Below are positions 1 to 7,492 of a stretch of 64,000 bases of DNA, one piece after another. The DNA comes from Haloimpatiens massiliensis (lineage in GTDB: Bacteria; Bacillota; Clostridia; Clostridiales; Clostridiaceae): positions 478,019 through 542,018 of the forward strand of contig NZ_LT854640.1 in assembly GCF_900184255.1 (NCBI RefSeq), written 5' to 3'. The notes beneath the pieces were generated by a model, which saw nothing but the letters and a program-made list of their open reading frames with translations, searched no databases and was not told the DNA's origin. A program made the position numbers and the translations under genes. Position 1 is the first letter of the stretch; each line of letters opens with the position of its first letter.

Positions 1-231
1 ATGTAGAATACATATGTTTTTTAATTAATATAAAAGGAAGATATAGCTAAATTTTTTTATAAGCCTACTAAATTTGTGCTATAGGTGCTATAATATCATT
101 GTGATAGTAAAATTACGTACATTTAATAATATTATACTGTGAATGTTTGTATACTACTTTGAGAAAGTAGTTATTCCACAGGTGATATGTGGTTTCAGAT
201 GTACGATATTTTAAAAAAGGGAGATGTTTAT
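1..231. other. Leading intergenic region
   Basis: No supported gene. The stretch is AT-rich and probably holds the promoter and leader of the CofE-family gene. A TATAAT-like hexamer lies at 89-94, but I see no -35 at the right distance. Confidence 0.5.
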
Positions 232-1419
232 ATGACAAGAGCAGTAGGCACTACAGTGAGAGGGGTAAGAGCTCCTATAGTAAAACAAGGTGATGATTTA
301 GTTAATATTGTAGTAGAATCAATTATAAGAGCTATGGAGACTGAAAAATTTAGCATTAATGATAGAGATATAATAGGAGTTACAGAATCCTTAGTTGCAA
401 GGGCACAAGGAAACTATGCTTCTGTTGAAGATATTGCTGAGGATATAAATAAAAAATTTAAAGGGGATTTTGCAGTTGTTTTCCCAATACTTAGTAGAAA
501 TAGATTTTCTTTGATATTAAAAGGTCTAGCAGCTAGCGGCAAGAAAATATATTTATTTTTAAACTATCCATCTGATGAAGTTGGAAATCATTTAATGGAT
601 GTAGATAAAATGGACGAGTTGGGAGTTAATCCATATACTGATGTTTTAACAGAAGAGAAGTATAGAAAATTATTTGGGGACAAGGTTACTCATCCATTTA
701 CAGGAATTGATTATGTGGAAATGTATAAAAATATTGCTGTAAATAATAATATAGAAATAATCCTTGCTAATGACCCGAGGGTAGCATTAAAATACACTAA
801 AGAAGTTTTAGTTGCTAATATACACGAGAGAAATAGGACTAAAAGATTATTAAAGCAGGCTGGAGCTAAAAATGTATATGGAATAGATGAAATATTAAAT
901 AGTTCTATCAATGGAAGTGGATTTAATCCAGATTATGGCTTATTAGGTTCTAATTTAGCTACTGATACTACAGTAAAGTTATTTCCTAAGGATTGCAGAA
1001 AAACTGTAGAAGATATTCAAAGAGGAATAAAAGAAAAAACAGGTAAAAATGTAGAGGTAATGGTCTATGGTGATGGAGCTTTTAAAGATCCAGTAGGCAA
1101 AATATGGGAGTTGGCAGACCCAGTGGTATCTCCTGGATATACAAATGGGCTTAAAGGTACACCAAATGAGATAAAGTTAAAGTATATTGCAGACAATGAG
1201 CTTAAAAATTTAAATTCTAAAGACATGGCGGAAGCAATGAAAAAGAAAATTATGGAGAAGACAAAAAATGAAAGTTCTGAAGGAGAAAAATTAGGAACAA
1301 CTCCAAGACAGCTTACAGACCTTTTGGGAAGTTTATGTGACTTAACCAGTGGTAGTGGAGATAAGGGAACTCCAATAGTATTAATTCAAGGATATTTTGA
1401 TAGTTATGCAGTAGAGTAG
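232..1419 (+). CDS. Coenzyme F420:L-glutamate ligase (CofE) family protein
   Basis: The 395-residue protein begins MTRAVGTTVRGVRAPIVKQG and has the conserved start of the F420_ligase family (GVRAPIV, then DRDIIGVTESLVARAQG near residue 50). CofE proper adds glutamate to coenzyme F420 and is about 250 residues, so this is a longer clostridial branch with extra C-terminal sequence. Clostridia are not known as F420 producers, so the substrate is probably different; only amide-ligase-type chemistry is implied. The ATG at 232 is chosen over an in-frame ATG at 187 because AAGGGAG lies 8 bases before it. The gene appears monocistronic, with a hairpin terminator overlapping the stop codon. Confidence 0.75.
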   Translation: MTRAVGTTVRGVRAPIVKQGDDLVNIVVESIIRAMETEKFSINDRDIIGVTESLVARAQGNYASVEDIAEDINKKFKGDFAVVFPILSRNRFSLILKGLAASGKKIYLFLNYPSDEVGNHLMDVDKMDELGVNPYTDVLTEEKYRKLFGDKVTHPFTGIDYVEMYKNIAVNNNIEIILANDPRVALKYTKEVLVANIHERNRTKRLLKQAGAKNVYGIDEILNSSINGSGFNPDYGLLGSNLATDTTVKLFPKDCRKTVEDIQRGIKEKTGKNVEVMVYGDGAFKDPVGKIWELADPVVSPGYTNGLKGTPNEIKLKYIADNELKNLNSKDMAEAMKKKIMEKTKNESSEGEKLGTTPRQLTDLLGSLCDLTSGSGDKGTPIVLIQGYFDSYAVE

Positions 1420-1440
1420 CGGATAGCTACTCTTTTTGTT
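1414..1440 (+). terminator. Intrinsic terminator of the CofE-family gene
   Basis: GAGTAGC (1414-1420) and GCTACTC (1426-1432) pair perfectly across a 5-base loop, followed by TTTTTGTTT. The stem includes the stop codon of the upstream gene. Confidence 0.85.
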
Positions 1441-1586
1441 TAAATATTAAAATATTGATAATTTAAATAGGTATTGTTGAATACAAATAATATATAGGAT
1501 ATTATATAAATGAAATATAATGTGCTGTATATATATGGCAAGCAGTGGCACTTTTTCATGTATAGTAATAAATTTAAAGATTATAG

Positions 1587-1640
1587 AGGGAGGTGAACTT
1601 TAGAGGAGAGGGATATTTATAATAGACTTTCTCCCTAAAG
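1587..1640 (+). promoter_or_regulatory. Ribosome site followed by a hairpin that ends at the start codon
   Basis: AGGGAGGTGA (1587-1596) is a strong ribosome site but lies about 45 bases before the ATG at 1641. In between, CTTTAG-a-GGAG (1598-1608) pairs with CTCCCTAAAG (1631-1640) with one bulged base, and A-U/G-U pairs extend it. Folding this hairpin would bring the ribosome site within about 5 bases of the ATG. The second purine-rich tract inside the stem (GGAGAGGG) would be sequestered. Confidence 0.5.
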
Positions 1641-2594
1641 ATGAAAATGAAAGTTAAGAGAATTATAAGTAGATTATTAGTAGCATTAATGATTATGTCT
1701 GTAGCAACAGCTTTCCCAGCAAAAAATGCTTATGCAGATTCTTTTAAAGTTGTTACGTTGGGAGCTGATTTAAGCGCAAAACAAAAAGAAGACATGCTTA
1801 AATATTTTGGCGTTAATAAAGGAGATGCAAATGTAATAGAAGTTACCAATGAAGAAGAGGTTAAATATTTAGGACAGGTAGCTTCTAAGGAGCAAATAGG
1901 TACAAAGGCCATATCATGTTCTTATGTAGAGCCCACAAGCAAAGATGGCTTGAATATTTCAGTAAATAATATATCTTGGGTTACAGAAAGTATGATAAAA
2001 AATGCATTAATAACAGCAGGTATAAAAAATGCCAATGTTAAAGTAGGAGCCCCATTTAAGGTGTCAGGTACAGCGGCACTTACAGGTATATTAAAAGGAT
2101 TTGAAAATAGTAGTGGCGGTAAAAAAATTGATGAAAATAAAAAGAAAGTGGCTAATGAAGAATTAGTTGAAACTGGTAAACTAGGTGACAAAATTGGAAA
2201 AGATGAAGCTGCTAAATTAATGAATGAAGTTAAGAAAGATGTTATTAAGAAAAAACCTAAAACAGAAGAAGAAATAAAAAAAATAGTAGTAAACATAACT
2301 AATAACTATGGTCAAAAATTAAGCGATGAGGATATAGAGAGTATAACTGCTTTGATGAAGAAGATAAATGGCTTAAATTTAGATTTTAGTCAATTGAAAG
2401 ATCAATTAAATGGAGTAAGCAAATCATTAAAGGATAAATTGAACAGTGAAGAAGCTCAAGGTTTTTTTAGCAAAATAGGATCGGCTATTAAAGGATTTTT
2501 TACAGCTATTAAAGATTTCTTTGTGGATCTTTTTTCTTACAATGTAGGAGAAGAAATATATGCTGAAAAAATTTCAATGTATTATGTATCTTAA
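1641..2594 (+). CDS. Secreted DUF1002 domain protein
   Basis: A 317-residue protein with a clear signal peptide: basic N terminus, hydrophobic core LLVALMIMSVATAF, and likely cleavage after AYA at residue 32. The mature part starts DSFKVVTLGADLSAKQKEDM, characteristic of DUF1002, a family of predicted exported proteins of unknown role in Firmicutes. The rest is Lys/Glu-rich and helical, ending in an amphipathic aromatic segment (GFFTAIKDFFVDLF). An in-frame stop just upstream (1623) limits the start to the ATG at 1641 or 1647. No ribosome site lies at normal distance (see the hairpin entry before it). The gene stands alone. Confidence 0.75.
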   Translation: MKMKVKRIISRLLVALMIMSVATAFPAKNAYADSFKVVTLGADLSAKQKEDMLKYFGVNKGDANVIEVTNEEEVKYLGQVASKEQIGTKAISCSYVEPTSKDGLNISVNNISWVTESMIKNALITAGIKNANVKVGAPFKVSGTAALTGILKGFENSSGGKKIDENKKKVANEELVETGKLGDKIGKDEAAKLMNEVKKDVIKKKPKTEEEIKKIVVNITNNYGQKLSDEDIESITALMKKINGLNLDFSQLKDQLNGVSKSLKDKLNSEEAQGFFSKIGSAIKGFFTAIKDFFVDLFSYNVGEEIYAEKISMYYVS

Positions 2595-2621
2595 AATGTG
2601 GTTTAAGCTAATTATATAAAT

Positions 2622-2921
2622 ATGATTAAATCAAAAAAGGTACAATGTGGTGGAATTATGAAATTTATCCTTCAAAGAGCTCGGAACAATAAATTTAATA
2701 TAAGAAATTCTAATGTTTTAGCCATATAAAATTATCTAACGCTCATATTGGGCGTACTGCTTCAGGTTCGCTAGCCTGGCGTTGACAGGCTTACGATAAT
2801 TTTATCTGTCTAAAAGAAGAATTTCTAAAATTAAATTTTAATAGTTCCTTTGCTTCTTATGCAAGTCATTCCGAAGAAATTTTATAATTCAAGTAATGTA
2901 ATACTTTTGTGGGATAATCAT
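2622..2921 (+). repeat. Repeat family A, copy 1, interrupted by element D
   Basis: The left part (2622-2698) and right part (2832-2921) match the uninterrupted copies at 29767-29932 and 49014-49183. All share ends of the form ATGATTA, internal GGNACAATG..GAATTATGAAATTT and AGTTCCTTCGCTTCTTATG-like segments. The family is an intergenic, imperfectly palindromic, MITE-like sequence about 168 bp long without coding capacity. Confidence 0.8.
2699..2831 (+). mobile_element. Element D: 133-bp MITE-like insertion inside repeat A
   Basis: This segment is absent from the two intact A copies. Its ends form inverted repeats of about 38 bp: left TATAAGAAATTCTAATG..ATAAAATTATC, and the reverse complement of the right end AGAAATTCTTCTTTTAG..ATAAAATTATC. 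It is flanked by TAAATTTAA (2690-2698) and TAAATTTTAA (2832-2841), an apparent target duplication with one base of difference. The centre is GC-rich for this genome. No transposase is encoded, so any movement would need a transposase from elsewhere. Confidence 0.7.
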
Positions 2922-3135
2922 AAATATAATTTAAATGAAAAGTATCTGCAATGATGTGAATTGCAGATACTTTTTATTTTAAAATATTAACTTAGGATGT
3001 AAGAGTGATTAAGAAATAATATTGCTAATAATATTTCTTAAATGTATTAACAATGTTAAAATATATTAAAAATAGGCAAAGATATAGTATAAAATTAAAG
3101 ATAATACACTAAAAAGCAAATATAAAAGATTGATA

Positions 3136-3153
3136 TTGTTAATAATTTAACCA
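3136..3153 (+). promoter_or_regulatory. Candidate Rex operator upstream of adhE
   Basis: TTGTTAATAATTTAACCA matches the Rex consensus TTGTTAA-N4-TTAACAA at 13 of 14 fixed positions. It lies about 220 bp before the adhE promoter. Rex represses fermentation genes, including adhE, when the NADH/NAD+ ratio is low. Confidence 0.6.
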
Positions 3154-3372
3154 GACGTGTTTTTGTTTAGCTTTTACAACGAAGAGTTGAATAAAATGTT
3201 ATTTTAAAATAAATTTTTTTTCTTGATGTTAAATAAATACTAGGCTTTGCAGTATGTTAGAAGATTTATATAAGTAAAGGTTTTCAATATCAATGTGATT
3301 GAATTTAAAAATATTTACTTATGAAAATATTAAAAAAAGCATAAAAAATACAAAAAAATTATCAAACTATGA

Positions 3373-3401
3373 TTGACATTTAACAAACAATGTTGGATAA
3401 T
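3373..3401 (+). promoter_or_regulatory. Sigma-A promoter of adhE
   Basis: A perfect -35 TTGACA (3373-3378) and a -10 GATAAT (3396-3401) are separated by exactly 17 bases. Transcription would begin near 3408, giving a leader of about 75 bases. A Rex half-site TTAACAA (3380-3386) lies in the spacer. Confidence 0.8.
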
Positions 3402-3482
3402 TAGATTGTAAAAAATAATATGTCTAGAGAAAATATTTTAAATTAATATAATTTAAAGAATGTTTTGAAAGAGGTGTTTTTA

Positions 3483-6074
3483 ATGAAGGTAACTAATGTT
3501 GAAGAATTAATGCAAAGAATGTTAGAAGTGAAAAAGGCTCAAAAGGAATTTGCAAAATTAAGTCAGGAACAAGTAGATGAAATATTTAGAAGTGCAGCTA
3601 TGGCGGCAAATATCAATAGAATTAAGCTTGCTAAAATGGCAGTAGAAGAAACAGGTATGGGTATTGTTGAAGATAAGGTAATTAAAAATCATTTTGCTTC
3701 AGAATATATATATAACAAATATAAAGATGAAAAAACTTGTGGAGTTATAGAAAAGGATAATGCTTTTGGAATAACTAAAATTGCAGAACCTATAGGTGTG
3801 ATTGCAGCAGTAGTTCCAACAACTAATCCTACATCTACTGCAATATTCAAGGCATTAATAGCTTTAAAAACAAGAAATGGAATAATCTTCTCACCACACC
3901 CAAGAGCGAAAAAATCAACTATAGCAGCTGCTAAAATTGTATTAGATGCAGCAGTTAAAGCGGGAGCACCAGAAGGAATAATTGGATGGATAGATGAACC
4001 TTCAATTGAACTTTCACAGGTTATAATGAGGGAAGCGGATATAACACTAGCTACAGGTGGCCCAGGAATGGTTAAAGCTGCTTATTCTTCTGGAAAACCA
4101 GCAATAGGAGTTGGAGCAGGTAATACTCCAGCGATAATAGATGAAACTGCAGATATAAAAATGGCAGTAAATTCAATACTTCTTTCAAAAACATTCGATA
4201 ATGGAGTAATATGTGCTTCTGAGCAATCAGTAATAGTACTTAGTTCAATATATGATAAGGTAAGAAAAGAGTTTTTGGATAGAGGAGCGTACATACTTAA
4301 AGGTGATGAAGTAGAAAAGGTAAGAAAAGTAATATTAATAAACGGAAATTTAAATGCTAATATAGTTGGTCAGCCAGCATATAAAATAGCTGAGATGGCT
4401 GGAGTTAATGTGCCAGAAACTGCTAAGGTACTTATAGGGGAAGTAAAATCTGTAGAACTTGAAGAAGCATTTTCACATGAAAAACTATCACCGGTACTTG
4501 GAATGTATAAAGCTAAAAACTTTGATGATGCTTTGGTAAAGGCTGAAAGACTAGTAGAATTAGGTGGATTTGGACATACTTCATCATTATATGTAGACGC
4601 CATGAAAGGAAAAGAAAAGATTGAAAAATTTAGTACAGTAATGAAAACTGGTAGAACTATAGTTAATATGCCTTCATCACAAGGTGCTATAGGAGATATA
4701 TATAACTTTAAATTAGCACCATCTTTAACTTTAGGCTGCGGATCTTGGGGTGGAAACTCTGTATCAGAAAATGTAGGTCCTAAACATTTATTGAATATAA
4801 AGAACGTAGCTGAAAGGAGAGAAAATATGCTTTGGTTTAGAGTTCCAGAAAAAGTTTATTTTAAATATGGTAGTCTTGGAGTTGCACTAAAAGAATTAAA
4901 AGATTTAAATAAAAAGAAGGCATTTATAGTAACAGATAAAGTGCTTTACCAATTAGGATATGTAGATAAAATAACGTCAGTACTTGATGAAGTAGGTGTT
5001 GATTATAAAATATTTACGGATGTAGAACCAGATCCAACGCTTGCAGTAGCTAAAAAGGGTGCACAGGAAATGTTAAGCTATAATCCAGATACTATAATAG
5101 CTCTTGGTGGTGGTTCAGCAATGGATGCTGCTAAGATTATGTGGGTATTATATGAGCATCCAGAAGTAAAATTCGAAGATTTAGCTATGAGATTTATGGA
5201 TATAAGAAAGAGAATTTACAAATTCCCTACTATGGGTGAAAAAGCAACTCTTATATGTGCTGCTACATCTGCAGGAACTGGTTCAGAGGTTACTCCATTT
5301 GCAGTTATAACTGATGAAAAAACAGGAATTAAATATCCTCTTGCGGATTACGAATTAACTCCAGATATGGCAATAGTTGATGCGGAACTTATGATGGGCA
5401 TGCCAAAAGGATTGACAGCAGCATCAGGTATAGATGCATTAACTCACGCTTTAGAAGGTTATGTATCAGTGCTTGCTTCAGATTATACTAATGGAATGGC
5501 ATTAGAAGCTATAAGATTAATATTTGAATACTTACCACTTGCTTATAATGAAGGAACAACTAATGTAGAAGCTAGAGAAAAAATGGCTCATGCTTCAACA
5601 ATTGCGGGCATGGCATTTGCAAATGCATTCTTAGGTGTATGTCACTCTATGGCACATAAATTAGGAGCAGCACACCATGTGCCACACGGAATTGCCAATG
5701 CATTACTTATAAATGAAGTTATAAAATTCAATGCTGTAGATGATCCAAGAAAACAAGCTGCATTTCCACAATATAAATATCCAAATGCCAAGGATAGATA
5801 TGCAAGAATTGCTGATTATTTAGGATTAGGTGGAAAAACAGCAGATGAAAAAGTTATATTATTAATAAAAGCTATAGATGAATTAAAAGCAAAGATTAAT
5901 ATACCAATGTCTATAAAAGAAGCGGGAGTTTCAGAAGAAAAGTTCTATTTTACATTAGATGATATGTCAGAGCAGGCTTTTGATGATCAATGTACAGGAG
6001 CTAACCCTAGGTATCCATTAATAAGTGAAATAAAACAAATGTATATAAATGCTTTTGGAGCATTAGAAAAATAG
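3483..6074 (+). CDS. adhE: Bifunctional acetaldehyde/alcohol dehydrogenase AdhE
   Basis: An 863-residue fusion of CoA-acylating aldehyde dehydrogenase (about 1-440) and iron-dependent alcohol dehydrogenase (about 450-863). It reduces acetyl-CoA to acetaldehyde and then ethanol with two NADH, regenerating NAD+ in the cytoplasm. Catalytic Cys244 lies in NGVICASEQS. The NADH site GGGSAMDAAK and metal-binding histidines in GIDALTHALEGY and CHSMAHKLGAAHHVPHG are all present, so both halves look active. ATG 3483 follows GAGGTG by 6 bases; a TTG 18 bases upstream overlaps that ribosome site and is rejected. The gene is monocistronic, with its own promoter, a Rex-like operator and a terminator. Confidence 0.97.
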   Translation: MKVTNVEELMQRMLEVKKAQKEFAKLSQEQVDEIFRSAAMAANINRIKLAKMAVEETGMGIVEDKVIKNHFASEYIYNKYKDEKTCGVIEKDNAFGITKIAEPIGVIAAVVPTTNPTSTAIFKALIALKTRNGIIFSPHPRAKKSTIAAAKIVLDAAVKAGAPEGIIGWIDEPSIELSQVIMREADITLATGGPGMVKAAYSSGKPAIGVGAGNTPAIIDETADIKMAVNSILLSKTFDNGVICASEQSVIVLSSIYDKVRKEFLDRGAYILKGDEVEKVRKVILINGNLNANIVGQPAYKIAEMAGVNVPETAKVLIGEVKSVELEEAFSHEKLSPVLGMYKAKNFDDALVKAERLVELGGFGHTSSLYVDAMKGKEKIEKFSTVMKTGRTIVNMPSSQGAIGDIYNFKLAPSLTLGCGSWGGNSVSENVGPKHLLNIKNVAERRENMLWFRVPEKVYFKYGSLGVALKELKDLNKKKAFIVTDKVLYQLGYVDKITSVLDEVGVDYKIFTDVEPDPTLAVAKKGAQEMLSYNPDTIIALGGGSAMDAAKIMWVLYEHPEVKFEDLAMRFMDIRKRIYKFPTMGEKATLICAATSAGTGSEVTPFAVITDEKTGIKYPLADYELTPDMAIVDAELMMGMPKGLTAASGIDALTHALEGYVSVLASDYTNGMALEAIRLIFEYLPLAYNEGTTNVEAREKMAHASTIAGMAFANAFLGVCHSMAHKLGAAHHVPHGIANALLINEVIKFNAVDDPRKQAAFPQYKYPNAKDRYARIADYLGLGGKTADEKVILLIKAIDELKAKINIPMSIKEAGVSEEKFYFTLDDMSEQAFDDQCTGANPRYPLISEIKQMYINAFGALEK

Positions 6075-6099
6075 ATTTTGTATGTAATTAAATATCAAT

Positions 6100-6172
6100 A
6101 AAAAGCACTATTCATACTTTGAATAAATTGTCCCAAATTAAGGGCACATTCAAATGTGAAAGTGCTTTTTAT
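6100..6172 (+). terminator. Terminator of adhE
   Basis: AAAAAGCACT (6100-6109) pairs with AGTGCTTTTT (6161-6170). The inner arms TTTGAAT and ATTCAAA extend the stem. The right arm ends in a T run. Confidence 0.85.
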
Positions 6173-6343
6173 AATTTTATTGATTTTAAAGATTTAGGAT
6201 AAAATTAGTAATTTAAACTATAACTTGTGAAAAAAATTATAATGTAACCAAATTTTAACCAAATTATAGACTTTTGTAACAAATTCAAGCATAAAGTATT
6301 ATAATATATATATCAAGAGGACAAGTTGTAGGAGGCATATACA

Positions 6344-7330
6344 ATGGTAAATAGAAGAATACGAAAAAATAATAGTAAAAAATTTAAGAGAAGAAGGATA
6401 CTATTAGCAGTAGGTGTACTTATGATAGTTACTACGGGAGTTTATTTAACTAAATCCGTTTTAAATAAAAAATCCAAGAAATCAAATGTACAGGTTTTAT
6501 CTGAAAAAAGCAATAATAAAAAAAGTTCTAAGGATAAAAATGCAAATAAACAATATCCAACAGAAGAAGAGATTAAAAATAAAGAAATTAAAAAAAATAA
6601 TCCAGAAGATATATTAAAAGGAGCAAATGTCACAGTAGAGGGAAATGAATATGCATATGATGCAAAAAAAGTAGAGTATGCTCTCAAAGAGGGTAAACCA
6701 CATATAGACGGAAAGAAAATAGCATTTTTAACTTTTGATGATGGACCATCTACAACAGTGACACCTAAAATATTGGATATATTAAAAGAAAATAATTTAA
6801 AAGCAACATTTTTTATAGTAGGAAGTTCGTTAGAAACTTCTGATAGAGCTAAAGAAATACTAAAAAGGACTGTACAGGAAGGACATGCTATTGGAAATCA
6901 CACATATTCCCATAATTATAAATATTTGTACCCAAGAAGAATTGTAAATACTAATAATTTTATGAATGAAGTAGATAAAAATGAAAGGATGATGAAATCA
7001 ATTTTAGGAGAGGACTTTCATACTAGAATAATAAGATTTCCAGGTGGACACATGTCATGGAAGGGTACAGAAGGTATAGACAAAATAATGAATGATAAGA
7101 ATTATGCCTATATAGACTGGAATACCTTGTCAGGTGATGCAGAAGGGAGAAGAAGAACTCCAGAACAATTGGCAGCACGTGTAAGAGGTGAAATTACAGA
7201 AAATTATAAGCCAGACAGAGTGGTTGTATTAATGCACGATACCTACGGAAAAGAAACTACTGCTAGTTCACTGCAACAAATAATTAATCATTTAAAATCA
7301 TTAGGATATGATTTTAAAACATTAAAATAG
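6344..7330 (+). CDS. Membrane-anchored polysaccharide deacetylase (CE4/NodB)
   Basis: A 328-residue protein with a basic N terminus, one membrane segment (about 19-37), a Lys/Asn-rich linker, and a NodB domain from about 125 to 325. CE4 enzymes remove N-acetyl groups from peptidoglycan or other amino-sugar polymers. Motif 1 is TFDDGP (Asp132, Asp133), the metal histidines are HTYSH (His186, His190), motif 3 is RFPGG, and the C-terminal catalytic motif is VVLMHD. The domain would face outside. AGGAGG lies 9 bases before the ATG. Whether its target is the vegetative wall or the spore cortex cannot be told from sequence. It is a single gene with its own terminator. Confidence 0.88.
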   Translation: MVNRRIRKNNSKKFKRRRILLAVGVLMIVTTGVYLTKSVLNKKSKKSNVQVLSEKSNNKKSSKDKNANKQYPTEEEIKNKEIKKNNPEDILKGANVTVEGNEYAYDAKKVEYALKEGKPHIDGKKIAFLTFDDGPSTTVTPKILDILKENNLKATFFIVGSSLETSDRAKEILKRTVQEGHAIGNHTYSHNYKYLYPRRIVNTNNFMNEVDKNERMMKSILGEDFHTRIIRFPGGHMSWKGTEGIDKIMNDKNYAYIDWNTLSGDAEGRRRTPEQLAARVRGEITENYKPDRVVVLMHDTYGKETTASSLQQIINHLKSLGYDFKTLK

Positions 7331-7350
7331 GGTGCCAGGCACCTACCGAA
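7331..7350 (+). repeat. GGTGCCAGGCACC palindrome, copy 1
   Basis: GGTGCCAGGCACC followed by TACCGAA starts directly after the stop codon of the deacetylase gene. The same 20-mer with two differences recurs at 9189-9208. The core is a near-perfect palindrome and is GC-rich for this genome. Confidence 0.7.
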
Positions 7351-7358
7351 GTAACGCG

Positions 7359-7401
7359 AAAAAAGTCAGACACTAATATAAGGGGTGTTTGGCTTTTTTT
7401 A
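7359..7401 (+). terminator. Terminator of the polysaccharide deacetylase gene
   Basis: AAAAAAGTCAGACAC pairs with GTGTTTGGCTTTTTT through A-T, G-C and two G-T pairs. The stem ends in a run of seven T. Confidence 0.8.
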
Positions 7402-7492
7402 TCCGTATGATATAATACATTTATAAATTTTGTATGTAAAATATATTTTATAAATTAAGTATTGAAGGAAGAGTTTGTTTGGGGGAAAAATC

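Noticed and set aside
3369..3386. Second complete Rex box at the adhE promoter
   Set aside because: Only the right half (TTAACAA) matches; the left half has several mismatches.
3483..6074. Minus-strand open frames inside adhE and other long genes
   Set aside because: They mirror the codon pattern of the real gene, lack ribosome sites and known motifs.
6140..6155. Fragment of repeat B in the adhE terminator (GGCACATTCAAAT)
   Set aside because: Only 13 bases match and they are needed for the terminator stem, so chance or convergence is as likely.
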